A stretch of DNA of 64,000 nt from Tianweitania populi (lineage in GTDB: Bacteria > Pseudomonadota > Alphaproteobacteria > Rhizobiales > Rhizobiaceae), in the NCBI RefSeq assembly GCF_014652875.1, contig NZ_BMZQ01000002.1, forward strand, positions 186,001 through 250,000, given 5' to 3'. The translations under genes and the position numbers were made by a program. Shown one piece after another: positions 44,385 through 53,129 of this stretch (positions are counted from its first letter, which is position 1; every line of letters begins with the position of its first letter). The notes below the pieces were generated by a model. That model saw nothing but the letters and a program-made list of their open reading frames with translations. It was not told the DNA's origin and did no database searches.

Positions 44385-44936
44385 TTACATCTTCGGCAGA
44401 AGAACGTGATCGATCACGTGGATCACGCCGTTGGACTGCTTGACGTCGGCAATGGTGACCACGGCAACGCGGCCGTTCTCGTCCGTCAGCGTCAGCTTCT
44501 TGCCGTCCATCTTGGCCTTCAGCACGCAGCCGCCGACCGTCTTCACGTCATGCTCGCCGCCATCGTCGGCGATCATCTTGCCGATAGCAGACGACATCGC
44601 ATCAGCGGCAACAACGTGGCAGGTCAGAACCTTGGTGAGCTTTTCCTTGTTTTCCGGCTTCATCAGAGTGTCGACCGTACCGGCCGGCAGCATCTCGAAA
44701 GCGGCATTGGTCGGTGCGAAGACCGTGAACGGGCCCTTGCCGGAAAGCGTATCGACCAGGCCGGCTGCCTTCACGGCCGCAACGAGCGTGGTGTGGTCCT
44801 TGGAGTTGACCGCATTCTCGACGATGTTCTTTTCAGCGTACATCGGAGCGCCACCAACCATAGGATTGTCTTGCGCGAATGCAGCGCCGGTAAATAGAAC
44901 CGCAGCCGTCATCAAAGAAGCAGTGATCTTACGCAT
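44385..44936 (-). CDS. Secreted fasciclin (FAS1) domain protein
   Basis: 183 residues: Sec signal (SLMTAAVLFTGAAFA) and one FAS1 domain with both hallmark boxes, FTVFAPTNAAFEMLP and the C-terminal NGVIHVIDHVLLP. In mycobacteria, fasciclin proteins Mpt70/Mpt83 are targets of the SigK/RskA sigma system; here the gene lies directly after a sigma/anti-sigma pair of that type. GGAG precedes the ATG. FAS1 proteins mediate adhesion or protein contacts in the envelope; the exact role is unknown. Confidence 0.93.
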   Translation of the reverse strand: MRKITASLMTAAVLFTGAAFAQDNPMVGGAPMYAEKNIVENAVNSKDHTTLVAAVKAAGLVDTLSGKGPFTVFAPTNAAFEMLPAGTVDTLMKPENKEKLTKVLTCHVVAADAMSSAIGKMIADDGGEHDVKTVGGCVLKAKMDGKKLTLTDENGRVAVVTIADVKQSNGVIHVIDHVLLPKM

Positions 44937-44984
44937 CTCTTAGTCTCCTCTCGCTTTCCCATTATTGGGTAAGGTACAGGGAAA

Positions 44985-45012
44985 TACGAGACTGTTTCTG
45001 CGAGAGTTTCAC
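44985..45012 (-). promoter_or_regulatory. Candidate ECF promoter for the fasciclin gene
   Basis: On the minus strand GTGAAAC (45012-45006) and CGTA (44988-44985) are separated by 17 bases, a typical ECF sigma layout, giving a leader of about 40 bases. The same two boxes, with a 15-base spacer, occur upstream of the sigma gene. Confidence 0.45.
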
Positions 45013-45014
45013 AG

Positions 45015-45040
45015 ACGCAAATTTATTTCTAAATTTGCGT
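45015..45040. promoter_or_regulatory. AT-rich perfect inverted repeat over the anti-sigma stop
   Basis: ACGCAAATTTA (45015-45025) and TAAATTTGCGT (45030-45040) are perfect 11-base arms around TTTC; the repeat covers the anti-sigma stop codon and lies immediately upstream of the candidate fasciclin promoter. It may be a terminator-like hairpin or an operator. Confidence 0.5.
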
Positions 45041-45751
45041 CAAACCACCAGCTGCAACAACCGGTCCGGTGGGCTGGCCGGTCGGCGAACCACCGGAAGG
45101 CTCAAGGCTGATCGCGAATACGTCACCCTTTTCCATCGCATCGGCGATCGGTGTCGGCAGCGTGATGCGTGCGCTTTCACCGACCGGCACGAGACCGGCG
45201 GATTTCGGCGCATTGGTTCCCTTGATCACCCAAAGCTGAAAGGTCTGGCCGCTTGCCGGGGCACCCGACAGATGCGACAGCCCCACTTCGCCGGTCTGGC
45301 CGTCGAACATCACGAGATACTGGACGTCACTGCCATCGGCAGCCAACGAAGCCACAAGCTGCTCACGGTTTTCCGGCGCGGGCGGATTAAGGAACGGCAG
45401 TGCGGCGAATGCGACCAGGGCCGCCAGCGAACCGATCGCCAATGTGCGCCAGACAGCTAAGCTGTTCCAGAAGCCGGAACGCTCACCGGGAGCCGCCTGC
45501 GCGGCCGAGGAAAACAGCAGCCGGTCGATCCGCGCCTTAACGCTGGCCGGAGGTGTCACTTCCGCAAATTCCGCAGCCATCGGCCAGAATCGGGTTTCCC
45601 ACCAGTCGACCAGCCGGGCGAAATCACGGCTTTCTTCCACACGGCGCCCGACGGCGGCGCGTTCCTCAGCCGTCTGGAGTCCAAGAACATATTCGGCGGC
45701 GAGCACGTCGTCGCCCTCCGGTTCCCGCTCCATCTCGCCTGCGCCGTTCAT
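45029..45751 (-). CDS. RskA-like anti-sigma factor
   Basis: 240 residues: N-terminal zinc-less anti-sigma domain (DDVLAAEYVLGLQTAEERAAVGRRVEES, then WWETRFWPMAAEFAEVTPPASVKARIDRLLF), one TM segment (WRTLAIGSLAALVAFAALPFL, about residues 105-125) and an extracytoplasmic RskA domain (SDVQYLVMFDGQTGEVGLSHLSGAPASGQTFQLWVI). The ATG at 45751 overlaps the sigma stop, the usual coupling for a sigma/anti-sigma pair. It should hold the sigma factor at the membrane until an envelope signal, perhaps redox, releases it. Confidence 0.9.
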   Translation of the reverse strand: MNGAGEMEREPEGDDVLAAEYVLGLQTAEERAAVGRRVEESRDFARLVDWWETRFWPMAAEFAEVTPPASVKARIDRLLFSSAAQAAPGERSGFWNSLAVWRTLAIGSLAALVAFAALPFLNPPAPENREQLVASLAADGSDVQYLVMFDGQTGEVGLSHLSGAPASGQTFQLWVIKGTNAPKSAGLVPVGESARITLPTPIADAMEKGDVFAISLEPSGGSPTGQPTGPVVAAGGLTQI

Positions 45752-46287
45752 CGTTCCAGACACTCTCTCAACTTCATCAGGCTGCGCCGCAGCCAGGTTC
45801 GCATCGTATTCAGCGGCACATTATGGCGCGCTGCCAGATCGAGATAGCTGTCGCCGTCGAGATAAGCCCCCCGCACGGCCGCCGAACGATCTGCTTCCAG
45901 TTCATCGAGACAGACATAGATCTGCTCGCGTTGGCCACCGGCCACGACAATCGCTTCCGGCGTCGGGCTCGGGTCAGCAACGTCGAGCGCCGCATCGATA
46001 TCGGTCGTTTTCTGCTTGCGGCCCCTGACCCGGTCCACCGCATGATTGCGTGCCACCGCAACCAGCCACGAAATCGGGCTGAGGTCGGAAACAGCAAAGC
46101 GATCCGCCTTGGTCCAGATCTTCACGAAAACTTCCTGAAGCGCTTCTTCCGCTTCTGCACGATCACCTAAGACACGCAAACAAACGCCGAAAAGTTTCGC
46201 GGATGTATTGCGATAAAGAAGATCGAACGCCTCCCGATCTTTCATCGAGGTCCGTACAATGAGCTTGGTGATGTCTTGCGGCGTCAT
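45748..46287 (-). CDS. ECF sigma factor, SigK-like
   Basis: 179 residues: region 2 (EAFDLLYRNTSAKLFGVCLRVLGDRAEAEEALQEVFVKIWTKADRF, then SPISWLVAVARNHAVDRVR) and region 4 (CLDELEADRSAAVRGAYLDGDSYLDLAARHNVPLNTMRTWLRRSLMKLRECLE). Paired with an RskA-type anti-sigma and followed by a fasciclin gene, it fits the SigK-like ECF group. A candidate autoregulatory promoter lies about 95 bases upstream. It diverges from argB. Confidence 0.92.
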   Translation of the reverse strand: MTPQDITKLIVRTSMKDREAFDLLYRNTSAKLFGVCLRVLGDRAEAEEALQEVFVKIWTKADRFAVSDLSPISWLVAVARNHAVDRVRGRKQKTTDIDAALDVADPSPTPEAIVVAGGQREQIYVCLDELEADRSAAVRGAYLDGDSYLDLAARHNVPLNTMRTWLRRSLMKLRECLER

Positions 46288-46379
46288 CCGCCAAGGTCCT
46301 GAAGGCGCATCCCGCTTTTATAGAGCTACCAAGCTGTTTGGCAACGCCGCCAGGCCAAGGAGCTTCATAACAATTACCT

Positions 46380-46405
46380 TACGGTTTGATCGCCTGCGGT
46401 TTCAC
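46380..46405 (-). promoter_or_regulatory. Candidate autoregulatory ECF promoter of the sigma gene
   Basis: On the minus strand GTGAAAC (46405-46399) and CGTA (46383-46380) are separated by 15 bases, echoing the boxes before the fasciclin gene. The shorter spacer weakens the case. Confidence 0.3.
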
Positions 46406-46447
46406 GGCTAGAAGCCGCTCCAACCGGACGCGAAACAGAGCATCACG

Positions 46448-47332
46448 ATGGATAATAATCCCGAAGAACAGGCCCGTCTTCTTTCCGCTGCCCTGCCCTA
46501 CATGCAGCGCTACGAGAACAAGACCGTCGTGGTGAAATATGGCGGTCACGCCATGGGTAATGCCGCCCTCGGACAGGCCTTTGCGCGCGACATCGCGCTG
46601 CTGAAGCAATCGGGCGTCAACCCGATCGTGGTGCATGGCGGCGGCCCGCAGATCGGCTCCATGCTGACGCGGCTCGGCATCAAGTCGGAGTTTCGCGGCG
46701 GTCTGCGCGTGACTGACAAGGAAACGGTTGAAGTGGTCGAGATGGTTCTGGCCGGCTCGATCAACAAGGAAATCGTCGCCCTCATCAACAAGGAAGGCGA
46801 GTGGGCGATCGGCCTGTCCGGCAAGGACGGCAACATGGTGTTCGCCGAAAAAGCCGAAAAGACCTACCGCAACCCCGAAACCGGCGAAACCGAGCTGCTC
46901 GATCTTGGCTTCGTCGGCGAACCCGTGGAAGTGGACCGCACCCTGCTCGATCTGCTTGCCCGCTCCGAGATGATCCCGGTGATCGCACCGGTGGCGCCGG
47001 GGCGCGACGGCAACACCTACAACATCAACGCCGACACCTTCGCTGGCGCCATCGCCGGCGCCCTGCAGGCCAAGCGCCTCCTGTTCCTGACCGACGTGCC
47101 GGGCGTCCTCGATGCCGACAAGAACCTGATCCCGGAACTGACGGTCGCGGAAGCGCTGCGCCTGATCGAAGACGGCACCATTTCCGGCGGCATGATCCCG
47201 AAAGTCGAAACCTGCATCGACGCCATCAAGCGCGGCGTTCAAGGCGTCGTCATCCTCAACGGCAAGACCCCGCATTCGGTGCTGCTGGAGCTGTTCACGG
47301 AACACGGTGCCGGCACGCTGATCGTGCCGTGA
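46448..47332 (+). CDS. argB: Acetylglutamate kinase
   Basis: 294 residues of the amino-acid kinase family: [85 protein letters not shown] and [14 protein letters not shown]. It phosphorylates N-acetylglutamate, the second step of arginine synthesis, and is often feedback-inhibited by arginine; the extended N-terminal helix ([22 protein letters not shown]) is the type associated with such hexameric enzymes. A DUF2442 gene follows four bases downstream. Confidence 0.97.
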   Translation: MDNNPEEQARLLSAALPYMQRYENKTVVVKYGGHAMGNAALGQAFARDIALLKQSGVNPIVVHGGGPQIGSMLTRLGIKSEFRGGLRVTDKETVEVVEMVLAGSINKEIVALINKEGEWAIGLSGKDGNMVFAEKAEKTYRNPETGETELLDLGFVGEPVEVDRTLLDLLARSEMIPVIAPVAPGRDGNTYNINADTFAGAIAGALQAKRLLFLTDVPGVLDADKNLIPELTVAEALRLIEDGTISGGMIPKVETCIDAIKRGVQGVVILNGKTPHSVLLELFTEHGAGTLIVP

Positions 47333-47336
47333 GATC

Positions 47337-47594
47337 ATGCAGATGGTGAGAGCAACTGAGGTTCGGTTCGATGAGGACAGCTTCTGGGTGTCCTTGTCCG
47401 ACGGACGCGTGATCGGCGTTCCTCTTGCCTGGTTTCCGCGCCTGCTCAAGGCCACGCCGGCGCAGCGTGAGGGCGTGACGCTCAGCACCCGCGGGCTGCA
47501 CTGGGAGGACCTCGACGAGGACATTCTCGTTGAAGGCCTATTGGAAGGCCGAGGCGATCGCACGCGTCCGCGCAGTGGCGAACATGCGGCCTGA
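47337..47594 (+). CDS. DUF2442 protein
   Basis: 85 residues: VRATEVRFDEDSFWVSLSDGRVIGVPLAWFPRLLKATPAQREG and GLHWEDLDEDILVEGLLEG match DUF2442, small proteins often found near toxin-antitoxin-like DUF4160 genes; none is present here. The ATG at 47337 or two codons later may be used. It is linked to argB and ends three bases before the convergent EamA gene. Confidence 0.82.
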   Translation: MQMVRATEVRFDEDSFWVSLSDGRVIGVPLAWFPRLLKATPAQREGVTLSTRGLHWEDLDEDILVEGLLEGRGDRTRPRSGEHAA

Positions 47595-47597
47595 GCT

Positions 47598-48503
47598 TTA
47601 GCCCATCAACACCAGCACCAGAATCCCCGCGACGATCAGCAGGCAACCGGCGACTTCGAGGCGGTTGACCTTTTCTCGGAAGAAGAAGACGGCCGAGGCG
47701 AAGGTGAAGATCATCTCCACCTGCGCCAGCGCCTTGACCACGGCGGCCTGCTGCAGGGTCATGGCCGCGAACCAGCCGAAGGACGCCGTGGCCCCGGTCG
47801 CGCCGACGAACAGGCCTGGCTTCCAGCCCTTGCGCATGCGGTGGAAATCGCTGCGGTCCACGAAGATCATCCAGGCCGCCATGACGATCGTTTGCATGGT
47901 GAGCGTGAAGGCCAGCGTAACGGCTGCCTGCATGATGAAGTTCGGCCCGCCCAGCGCCAAGGACGCTGCGCGATAGCCGACCGCAGAAACGCCGAAGGCC
48001 GTGCCGGAGGCGAGGCCAATCAGTGCGGTTCGCTGGAATACCGAGGTGACGAGCGAGCGCGGATTGACCGGGGTATGCGCGACCGAAATCAGCATCACCC
48101 CCACTACGCAGATCGCGATCGCGGCGAGGACGCCGGCGCTGATCGTTTCGGACAGGAACAGCAGGCCAAAGAGGGCGGCTTGTGCCGGCTCGGTGCGCGA
48201 ATAAGCCGTGCCCACCGCAAAATTGCGGAAGGAAAAGAGGTGAATCAGCAGGAATTGCGCGAGGATCTGGCTCAAGCCGGCAAGAACAGACCACAGGATG
48301 AAGCTGCGGTTGAGATGGGGGAAGCTCATATCCATGCCCCAATGCAGGACGGACACGAATACCAGCGCAAAGGGCAGACCGAAGGCGAAGCGCACGAAGG
48401 TCGCGCCGAGCGTCCCCATCGTTGCCTTGAGATGCTTCTGGCCGACCGAGCGCAGATTTTGCAGAAAGGCCGAAACGAGCGTGATGGGGATCCAAAGTTC
48501 CAT
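47598..48503 (-). CDS. EamA/DMT-family transporter
   Basis: 301 residues, about ten TM segments in two EamA halves (PITLVSAFLQNLRSVGQKHLKATMG; the second half ends AGCLLIVAGILVLVLMG). The charged pair and glycine-rich helices fit the drug/metabolite transporter superfamily, which exports or imports small metabolites in the inner membrane. The substrate is unknown. Confidence 0.88.
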   Translation of the reverse strand: MELWIPITLVSAFLQNLRSVGQKHLKATMGTLGATFVRFAFGLPFALVFVSVLHWGMDMSFPHLNRSFILWSVLAGLSQILAQFLLIHLFSFRNFAVGTAYSRTEPAQAALFGLLFLSETISAGVLAAIAICVVGVMLISVAHTPVNPRSLVTSVFQRTALIGLASGTAFGVSAVGYRAASLALGGPNFIMQAAVTLAFTLTMQTIVMAAWMIFVDRSDFHRMRKGWKPGLFVGATGATASFGWFAAMTLQQAAVVKALAQVEMIFTFASAVFFFREKVNRLEVAGCLLIVAGILVLVLMG

Positions 48504-48616
48504 TGATCACCCGTAGTCCCGTGCTGGCACGATCGGCAAGGCGCTTCGGAAAACAAGATCTTGGGCCCGCGAAGATGCGGCTTTCAGGACGTGCGGGCTT
48601 AGGGTAGACCTCCATC

Positions 48617-49324
48617 ATGTCCACACAGCCCGACGCCGCCCGCTTCGCCCATATCCGTGACTGGGTGTTCGATCTCGACAACACACTTTACCCGCATCAC
48701 TCGAACCTGTTTGCGCAGGTCGACGTGAACATGACGGCCTATGTGCAGGCGCTACTCAGCCTGCCGCATGACGAAGCGCGCAAGCTGCAGAAGGATCTTT
48801 ACCGCGACTACGGCACCACGCTGGCCGGGCTGATGGCGCGCTACAAAATCGATCCCGACGACTTTCTCACCAAGGCGCATGACATCGATTATTCCGGTCT
48901 GGTTCCTGACCCCGATCTCGGTGCCGCGATCAAGGCGTTGCCCGGCCGCAAGTTCATCTTCACCAATGGCGATCGCGGCCATGCCGAGCGCACCGCGACC
49001 CAGCTCGGCATTCTCGAGCATTTCGAGGATATTTTCGACATCGTGGCCGCCGAACTGACGCCAAAGCCCGACCGCAAGCCCTACGACGCCTTCGTGGCGC
49101 TGCATAAGATCGTCGGCAGCAACGCAGCGATGTTCGAGGATATTGCGCGTAACCTGACCGTACCGAAGGCGCTCGGCATGACCACGGTGCTGATCGTGCC
49201 CAACAATTTCGAGCCGACCTTCTCGGAAGTCTGGGAGCGCGATCCCGATCATTCCGACGCCGTGGACTTCGTGACGGACGATCTCGGCGCCTTTCTGCGA
49301 AGCCTGGCGCCGACCTTCAGCTAG
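48617..49324 (+). CDS. HAD-family pyrimidine 5'-nucleotidase
   Basis: 235 residues: motif I FDLDNTLYPHH, motif II FTNGDRGHAERT, motif III Lys in LTPKPDRKPYD and motif IV MFEDIARNL (with Asp). The DLDNTLYPHHSNLF start is typical of the SDT1-like pyrimidine 5'-nucleotidase group common in alphaproteobacteria. Its stop codon shares four bases with the stop of the convergent small gene. Confidence 0.9.
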   Translation: MSTQPDAARFAHIRDWVFDLDNTLYPHHSNLFAQVDVNMTAYVQALLSLPHDEARKLQKDLYRDYGTTLAGLMARYKIDPDDFLTKAHDIDYSGLVPDPDLGAAIKALPGRKFIFTNGDRGHAERTATQLGILEHFEDIFDIVAAELTPKPDRKPYDAFVALHKIVGSNAAMFEDIARNLTVPKALGMTTVLIVPNNFEPTFSEVWERDPDHSDAVDFVTDDLGAFLRSLAPTFS

Positions 49325-49506
49325 CGCCGCTTAAGCTGCGTTGAGGCCCGCTTTACGGCCTGGGCCAACGCTTCTCGCGTTTGCGGATGCATGTCGCGGC
49401 TGCGCAGCGCACCCGGCGCGGCGTTGACGTTGTTGTTCGAGCATGACGTATCAGCCTGCTGCTGACGGATGATCAACCCGCTGTCCGGGTTCGTTCTCTG
49501 TGACAT
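49321..49506 (-). CDS. Small conserved-looking protein with stress promoter
   Basis: 61 residues, hydrophilic, unrecognised: MSQRTNPDSGLIIRQQQADT, an Asn-rich middle and a basic tail (AVKRASTQLKRR). It is supported as a real gene by an AAGGAG ribosome site eight bases before the ATG at 49506 and a perfect EcfG-type promoter placing the start of transcription about 18 bases upstream of it. No signal or TM segment. It is probably a general-stress-response gene. Confidence 0.65.
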   Translation of the reverse strand: MSQRTNPDSGLIIRQQQADTSCSNNNVNAAPGALRSRDMHPQTREALAQAVKRASTQLKRR

Positions 49507-49529
49507 AAAACAGCTCCTTCCCACGCATC

Positions 49530-49555
49530 AACGCGCGGGACAAAAGCCTCGTTCC
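49530..49555 (-). promoter_or_regulatory. EcfG general-stress promoter
   Basis: On the minus strand GGAAC (49555-49551), 17 bases, CGTT (49533-49530). This equals the alphaproteobacterial EcfG consensus GGAAC-N16/17-CGTT and sits at the right distance from the 61-residue gene. Confidence 0.75.
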
Positions 49556-49609
49556 GGTGAACAAAACCTTGCCGGCAGGCGAAGAAACGCCCGGCCGGCT
49601 TAGGAATCC

Positions 49610-50473
49610 TTATTCCGCCGCTTGGTTTTCCTCGTTCAGCTTGTAAAAATCGCTGATCACGGCCCAGGCTTCGGGCGCGGTATCCACGAAGGTCAGCAAC
49701 TCGCCATCGTTGGGCGAGATCGTGCCCTGTTCGGCGAGATAGTCGATGTTGACGGCGTTCTTCCAGAACTCCTTGCCGAACAGGATCACCGGAACGCGCT
49801 CCATGCGTCCGGTCTGGATCAGCGTCAGCGTTTCGAACAACTCGTCCATCGTGCCGAAGCCGCCGGGGAATACGGCAACCGCCTTGGCTCGCATGATGAA
49901 ATGCATCTTGCGAACCGCGAAATAATGAAAGTTGAAGCAAAGCTCGGGCGTGACATAAAGGTTCGGCGCCTGTTCGTGCGGCAACACGATGTTGAGGCCG
50001 ATCGAGGGCGCGCCGACATCGGCCGCACCGCGATTGCCCGCTTCCATGACACCCGGCCCGCCGCCGGTCACCACGACATATTCGGTGTGGTTGTAGCTTG
50101 CCGAATGCTGCGAGCAGAGCCGCGCGAACTCGCGCGCTTCCTCGTAGTACTTGGCGTTTTCGAGCAGGTTCTTCTTTTGCGTCTCGTTCTTGGCCGCCCA
50201 AGCGTCGCCGCCGGGTTCCGGGATTCGCGCGCCGCCGAACAGGATAACTGTCGAGCAGATGCCCCGTTCGGCCAGGATCATCTCCGGCTTCAGCAGTTCC
50301 AGCTGCAAACGAACGGAGCGCAGCTCGCGCTTGGTAAGGAAGTCCTGATCGTTCCAGGCAAGGCGGAAGCTCGGCGCACGCGTTTGCGGCGTGTCCGGCG
50401 TGGACTTCATCCGCTGCAAATCTTCGTCCGAATGGGCAAGCGCGGTCCAACCCGCATTCTCTTTGGGCGTCAT
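49610..50473 (-). CDS. LOG-family (YgdH/TIGR00730-like) nucleotide hydrolase
   Basis: 287 residues with a Rossmann fold and both LOG signatures: YVVVTGGGPGVMEAGNRGA and AVFPGGFGTMDELFETLTLIQTGR. The catalytic Arg/Glu of phosphoribohydrolases that release bases from nucleoside 5'-monophosphates lie in these motifs. Its longer N-terminus (about 70 residues before the fold) fits the larger bacterial subgroup. Real substrate uncertain. It diverges from dapD. Confidence 0.88.
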   Translation of the reverse strand: MTPKENAGWTALAHSDEDLQRMKSTPDTPQTRAPSFRLAWNDQDFLTKRELRSVRLQLELLKPEMILAERGICSTVILFGGARIPEPGGDAWAAKNETQKKNLLENAKYYEEAREFARLCSQHSASYNHTEYVVVTGGGPGVMEAGNRGAADVGAPSIGLNIVLPHEQAPNLYVTPELCFNFHYFAVRKMHFIMRAKAVAVFPGGFGTMDELFETLTLIQTGRMERVPVILFGKEFWKNAVNIDYLAEQGTISPNDGELLTFVDTAPEAWAVISDFYKLNEENQAAE

Positions 50474-50648
50474 CGTTTTGTGTCAGCCTTTGCTGCGGTC
50501 ACGCTGGATGACCGCTTGTTCTGGATAGCGGCGCCGGAGAAGCGCGCGCGTGATTGACCCTTCTTGTGCCTTGCCATAGGTTCCGCCCGCTTTTCCTGCA
50601 GAACCAACGCCAGCGCCTTTACGTAGCTGGTGTAACGGAGTTGACGCC

Positions 50649-51503
50649 ATGACGAAAGCCGACTTGTCGGGTCTAGAAACCACGATCGAACAGGCTTTCG
50701 ATGCCCGCGACAGCGTCAATGTGGAAACCCGCGGCGCCGTTCGCGAGGCCGTCAACGAAGCGCTCGACCTACTTGATCGCGGCGAAGCCCGCGTTGCAGA
50801 GCGCGGCGAGGACGGCACATGGACGGTCAACCAGTGGCTCAAGAAAGCCGTGCTGCTGTCATTCCGCCTGAACCCGATGGAGATCATCAAGGGCGGACCG
50901 GGCGAAGCCGTGTGGTGGGACAAGGTGCCGTCCAAGTTCGAGGGCTGGAGTTCGAACGAGTTCGAGAAGGCCGGATTGCGCGCCGTGCCGGGCGCCATCG
51001 TGCGCCGCTCCGCCTTTATCGCGCCGAACGCGATCCTGATGCCGTCCTTCGTCAATCTCGGCGCTTATGTCGGCGAAGGCACGATGGTGGATGCCTGGGC
51101 CACCGTCGGCTCCTGCGCCCAGATTGGCAAGCACGTGCATCTTTCGGGCGGCGTCGGCATCGGCGGCGTGCTGGAGCCGATGCAGGCCGGCCCCACCATC
51201 ATCGAGGACAACTGCTTCATCGGCGCGCGTTCGGAAGTGGTGGAAGGCTGCATCATCCGCGAAGGCGCGGTGCTCGGCATGGGCGTGTTCATCGGCAAGT
51301 CCACCAAGATCGTGGATCGCGAAACCGGCGCGATCACCTATGGCGAGGTGCCGCCTTATTCGGTGGTTGTCGCAGGCGCTCTGCCCGGCAAGCCTATGGG
51401 CAATGGTGAGCCAGGCCCAAGCCTTTACTGCGCCGTGATCGTCAAGCGCGTGGATGAAAAGACCCGCTCGAAGACCTCGATCAACGAGCTGCTGCGGGCA
51501 TGA
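50649..51503 (+). CDS. dapD: Tetrahydrodipicolinate N-succinyltransferase
   Basis: 284 residues: helical N-domain, then hexapeptide repeats ([61 protein letters not shown]). [12 protein letters not shown]-type strands and the C-terminal [24 protein letters not shown] are DapD-specific. It succinylates tetrahydrodipicolinate in lysine and meso-diaminopimelate synthesis. dapE lies two genes downstream; the DUF805 gene in between overlaps its stop. Confidence 0.96.
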   Translation: MTKADLSGLETTIEQAFDARDSVNVETRGAVREAVNEALDLLDRGEARVAERGEDGTWTVNQWLKKAVLLSFRLNPMEIIKGGPGEAVWWDKVPSKFEGWSSNEFEKAGLRAVPGAIVRRSAFIAPNAILMPSFVNLGAYVGEGTMVDAWATVGSCAQIGKHVHLSGGVGIGGVLEPMQAGPTIIEDNCFIGARSEVVEGCIIREGAVLGMGVFIGKSTKIVDRETGAITYGEVPPYSVVVAGALPGKPMGNGEPGPSLYCAVIVKRVDEKTRSKTSINELLRA

Positions 51504-51874
51504 TGGGCAACGACGCCTCGATCCTCTGGCTGTTTTTCGGCTTCAAGGGTCGCATCAGCCGCATGGCCTTTCTTCTCGGCGGTTTGGCGATGGTGGTGGT
51601 CACGATGTTCGTGCTCTACCGCGTCAACATCGCCGAACAATTGGCGCGAGGCCTGGATTTCTGGACAACCATCCTAGCCGTCGTGGTTTTCGTGTCGCTT
51701 TGGTGCCAGGCAGCGCTAGCCGCCAAGCGCCTGCACGACATGGATCAGCCCGGGCTTTGGGCCGTCAGCATGTTCGTGCCGATCCTCAACTTCTTTGCCT
51801 TCCTCGCTTTGTGCTTCCTGAAAGGCACGCCCGGCGCAAACCGCTTCGGCCCGGCCCCTAATCTTCCGGGCTGA
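51500..51874 (+). CDS. DUF805 membrane protein
   Basis: 124 residues with four hydrophobic segments: [59 protein letters not shown] and [30 protein letters not shown] are DUF805 hallmarks. Two ATG codons overlap the dapD stop, so it is translationally coupled to the lysine pathway although no role is known. Confidence 0.88.
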   Translation: MMGNDASILWLFFGFKGRISRMAFLLGGLAMVVVTMFVLYRVNIAEQLARGLDFWTTILAVVVFVSLWCQAALAAKRLHDMDQPGLWAVSMFVPILNFFAFLALCFLKGTPGANRFGPAPNLPG

Positions 51875-51939
51875 CACGCTCATCTTTCAAACAGGCAACC
51901 TCTTGCGGGTCGGCGGGCTCGCGCCTATTCCATCGGCTC

Positions 51940-53127
51940 ATGACGCTTCCAACTGATCCCGCCGCCAATCTCGCAACCCTGATCCGCTGTCCTTCGGTCA
52001 CGCCGGCCGAAGGCGGAGCGCTGAGCGCCCTTCAAGCCATGCTCGCCCCGATGGGCTTTGGCGTGGAACGGCCGATCTTTTCAGAAGCCGGCACGCCGGA
52101 TGTCGAGAACCTGTATGCCCGCCTGTCCGGCAATGGCCCGCATCTGATGTTTGCCGGGCATACCGACGTCGTGCCGGTGGGCGACGAAGCCGACTGGACT
52201 CACCCGCCCTTTGCTGCCGAAATCGCCAATGGCGAAATGTTTGGTCGTGGCGCCGTCGATATGAAAGGCGGCATCGCCTGCTTCGTGGCAGCGCTTGCCC
52301 GCCATATTGAGCAGCATGGCGCACCCAAGGGGTCGGTGTCGCTGCTGATTACAGGCGACGAGGAAGGCCCGTCCATCAACGGATCGGGCAAGCTGCTCGA
52401 ATGGGCGGCCGCCAAGGGTGAGACCTGGGACGCGGCTGTGGTTGGCGAGCCAACCAATCCGAACGCGCTCGGCGACATGATCAAGATCGGCCGGCGCGGA
52501 TCGATCTCCGGCACCATCACCGTGCATGGCCGCCAGGGACATGCCGCCTATCCGCACCTAGCCGACAATCCCGTGCGCGCGCTCGTGACGCTGTGCGACG
52601 CCCTGCTCGATCCGGCGTTTGACGAAGGCACGACCGATTTCCAGGCGACCAATCTGGAAATCACCACGGTCGATGTCGGCAATCGCGCCACCAACGTCAT
52701 TCCGGCACGCGCCACCGCATCCTTCAATATCCGCTTCAACGACACCTGGACGGCAGAGACCCTGCAGGCCGAAGTGCATAACCGGCTCGACCGCGCGGCC
52801 GAAGATCTGCGGCTGCGTCCGCATGCGCAGGAGCCTGCTTCCTTCGATCTCATCTGGACGGAACGCCCGAGCCACGTCTTCCTCACCCGCGACGAAAAGC
52901 TGATTGCAGCTTTGTCCGGTTCGATCGAGGCCGTAACCGGCGCCAAGCCCGCGCTGTCCACCTCTGGCGGCACGTCCGACGCCCGCTTCATCAAGGATTA
53001 CTGCCCGGTCGTCGAGTTCGGCCTGGTCGGCAAGACCATGCATATGGTGGACGAACGCGTGGCGCTGTCGGACCTCGAAGGCCTGACCAAGATCTACGAA
53101 CGCTTCTTGGCTGACTGGTTCGCCTGA
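51940..53127 (+). CDS. dapE: Succinyl-diaminopimelate desuccinylase
   Basis: 395 residues of the M20 metallopeptidase family: [12 protein letters not shown] (metal His/Asp), [35 protein letters not shown] (general-base Glu), and the C-terminal [38 protein letters not shown]. It releases succinate from N-succinyl-LL-diaminopimelate. It closes the dapD-DUF805-dapE unit. Confidence 0.96.
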   Translation: MTLPTDPAANLATLIRCPSVTPAEGGALSALQAMLAPMGFGVERPIFSEAGTPDVENLYARLSGNGPHLMFAGHTDVVPVGDEADWTHPPFAAEIANGEMFGRGAVDMKGGIACFVAALARHIEQHGAPKGSVSLLITGDEEGPSINGSGKLLEWAAAKGETWDAAVVGEPTNPNALGDMIKIGRRGSISGTITVHGRQGHAAYPHLADNPVRALVTLCDALLDPAFDEGTTDFQATNLEITTVDVGNRATNVIPARATASFNIRFNDTWTAETLQAEVHNRLDRAAEDLRLRPHAQEPASFDLIWTERPSHVFLTRDEKLIAALSGSIEAVTGAKPALSTSGGTSDARFIKDYCPVVEFGLVGKTMHMVDERVALSDLEGLTKIYERFLADWFA

Positions 53128-53129
53128 TC

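Noticed and set aside
46379-47563. 394-codon minus-strand frame
   Set aside because: Antisense to argB, whose motifs are complete; no ribosome site or family features.
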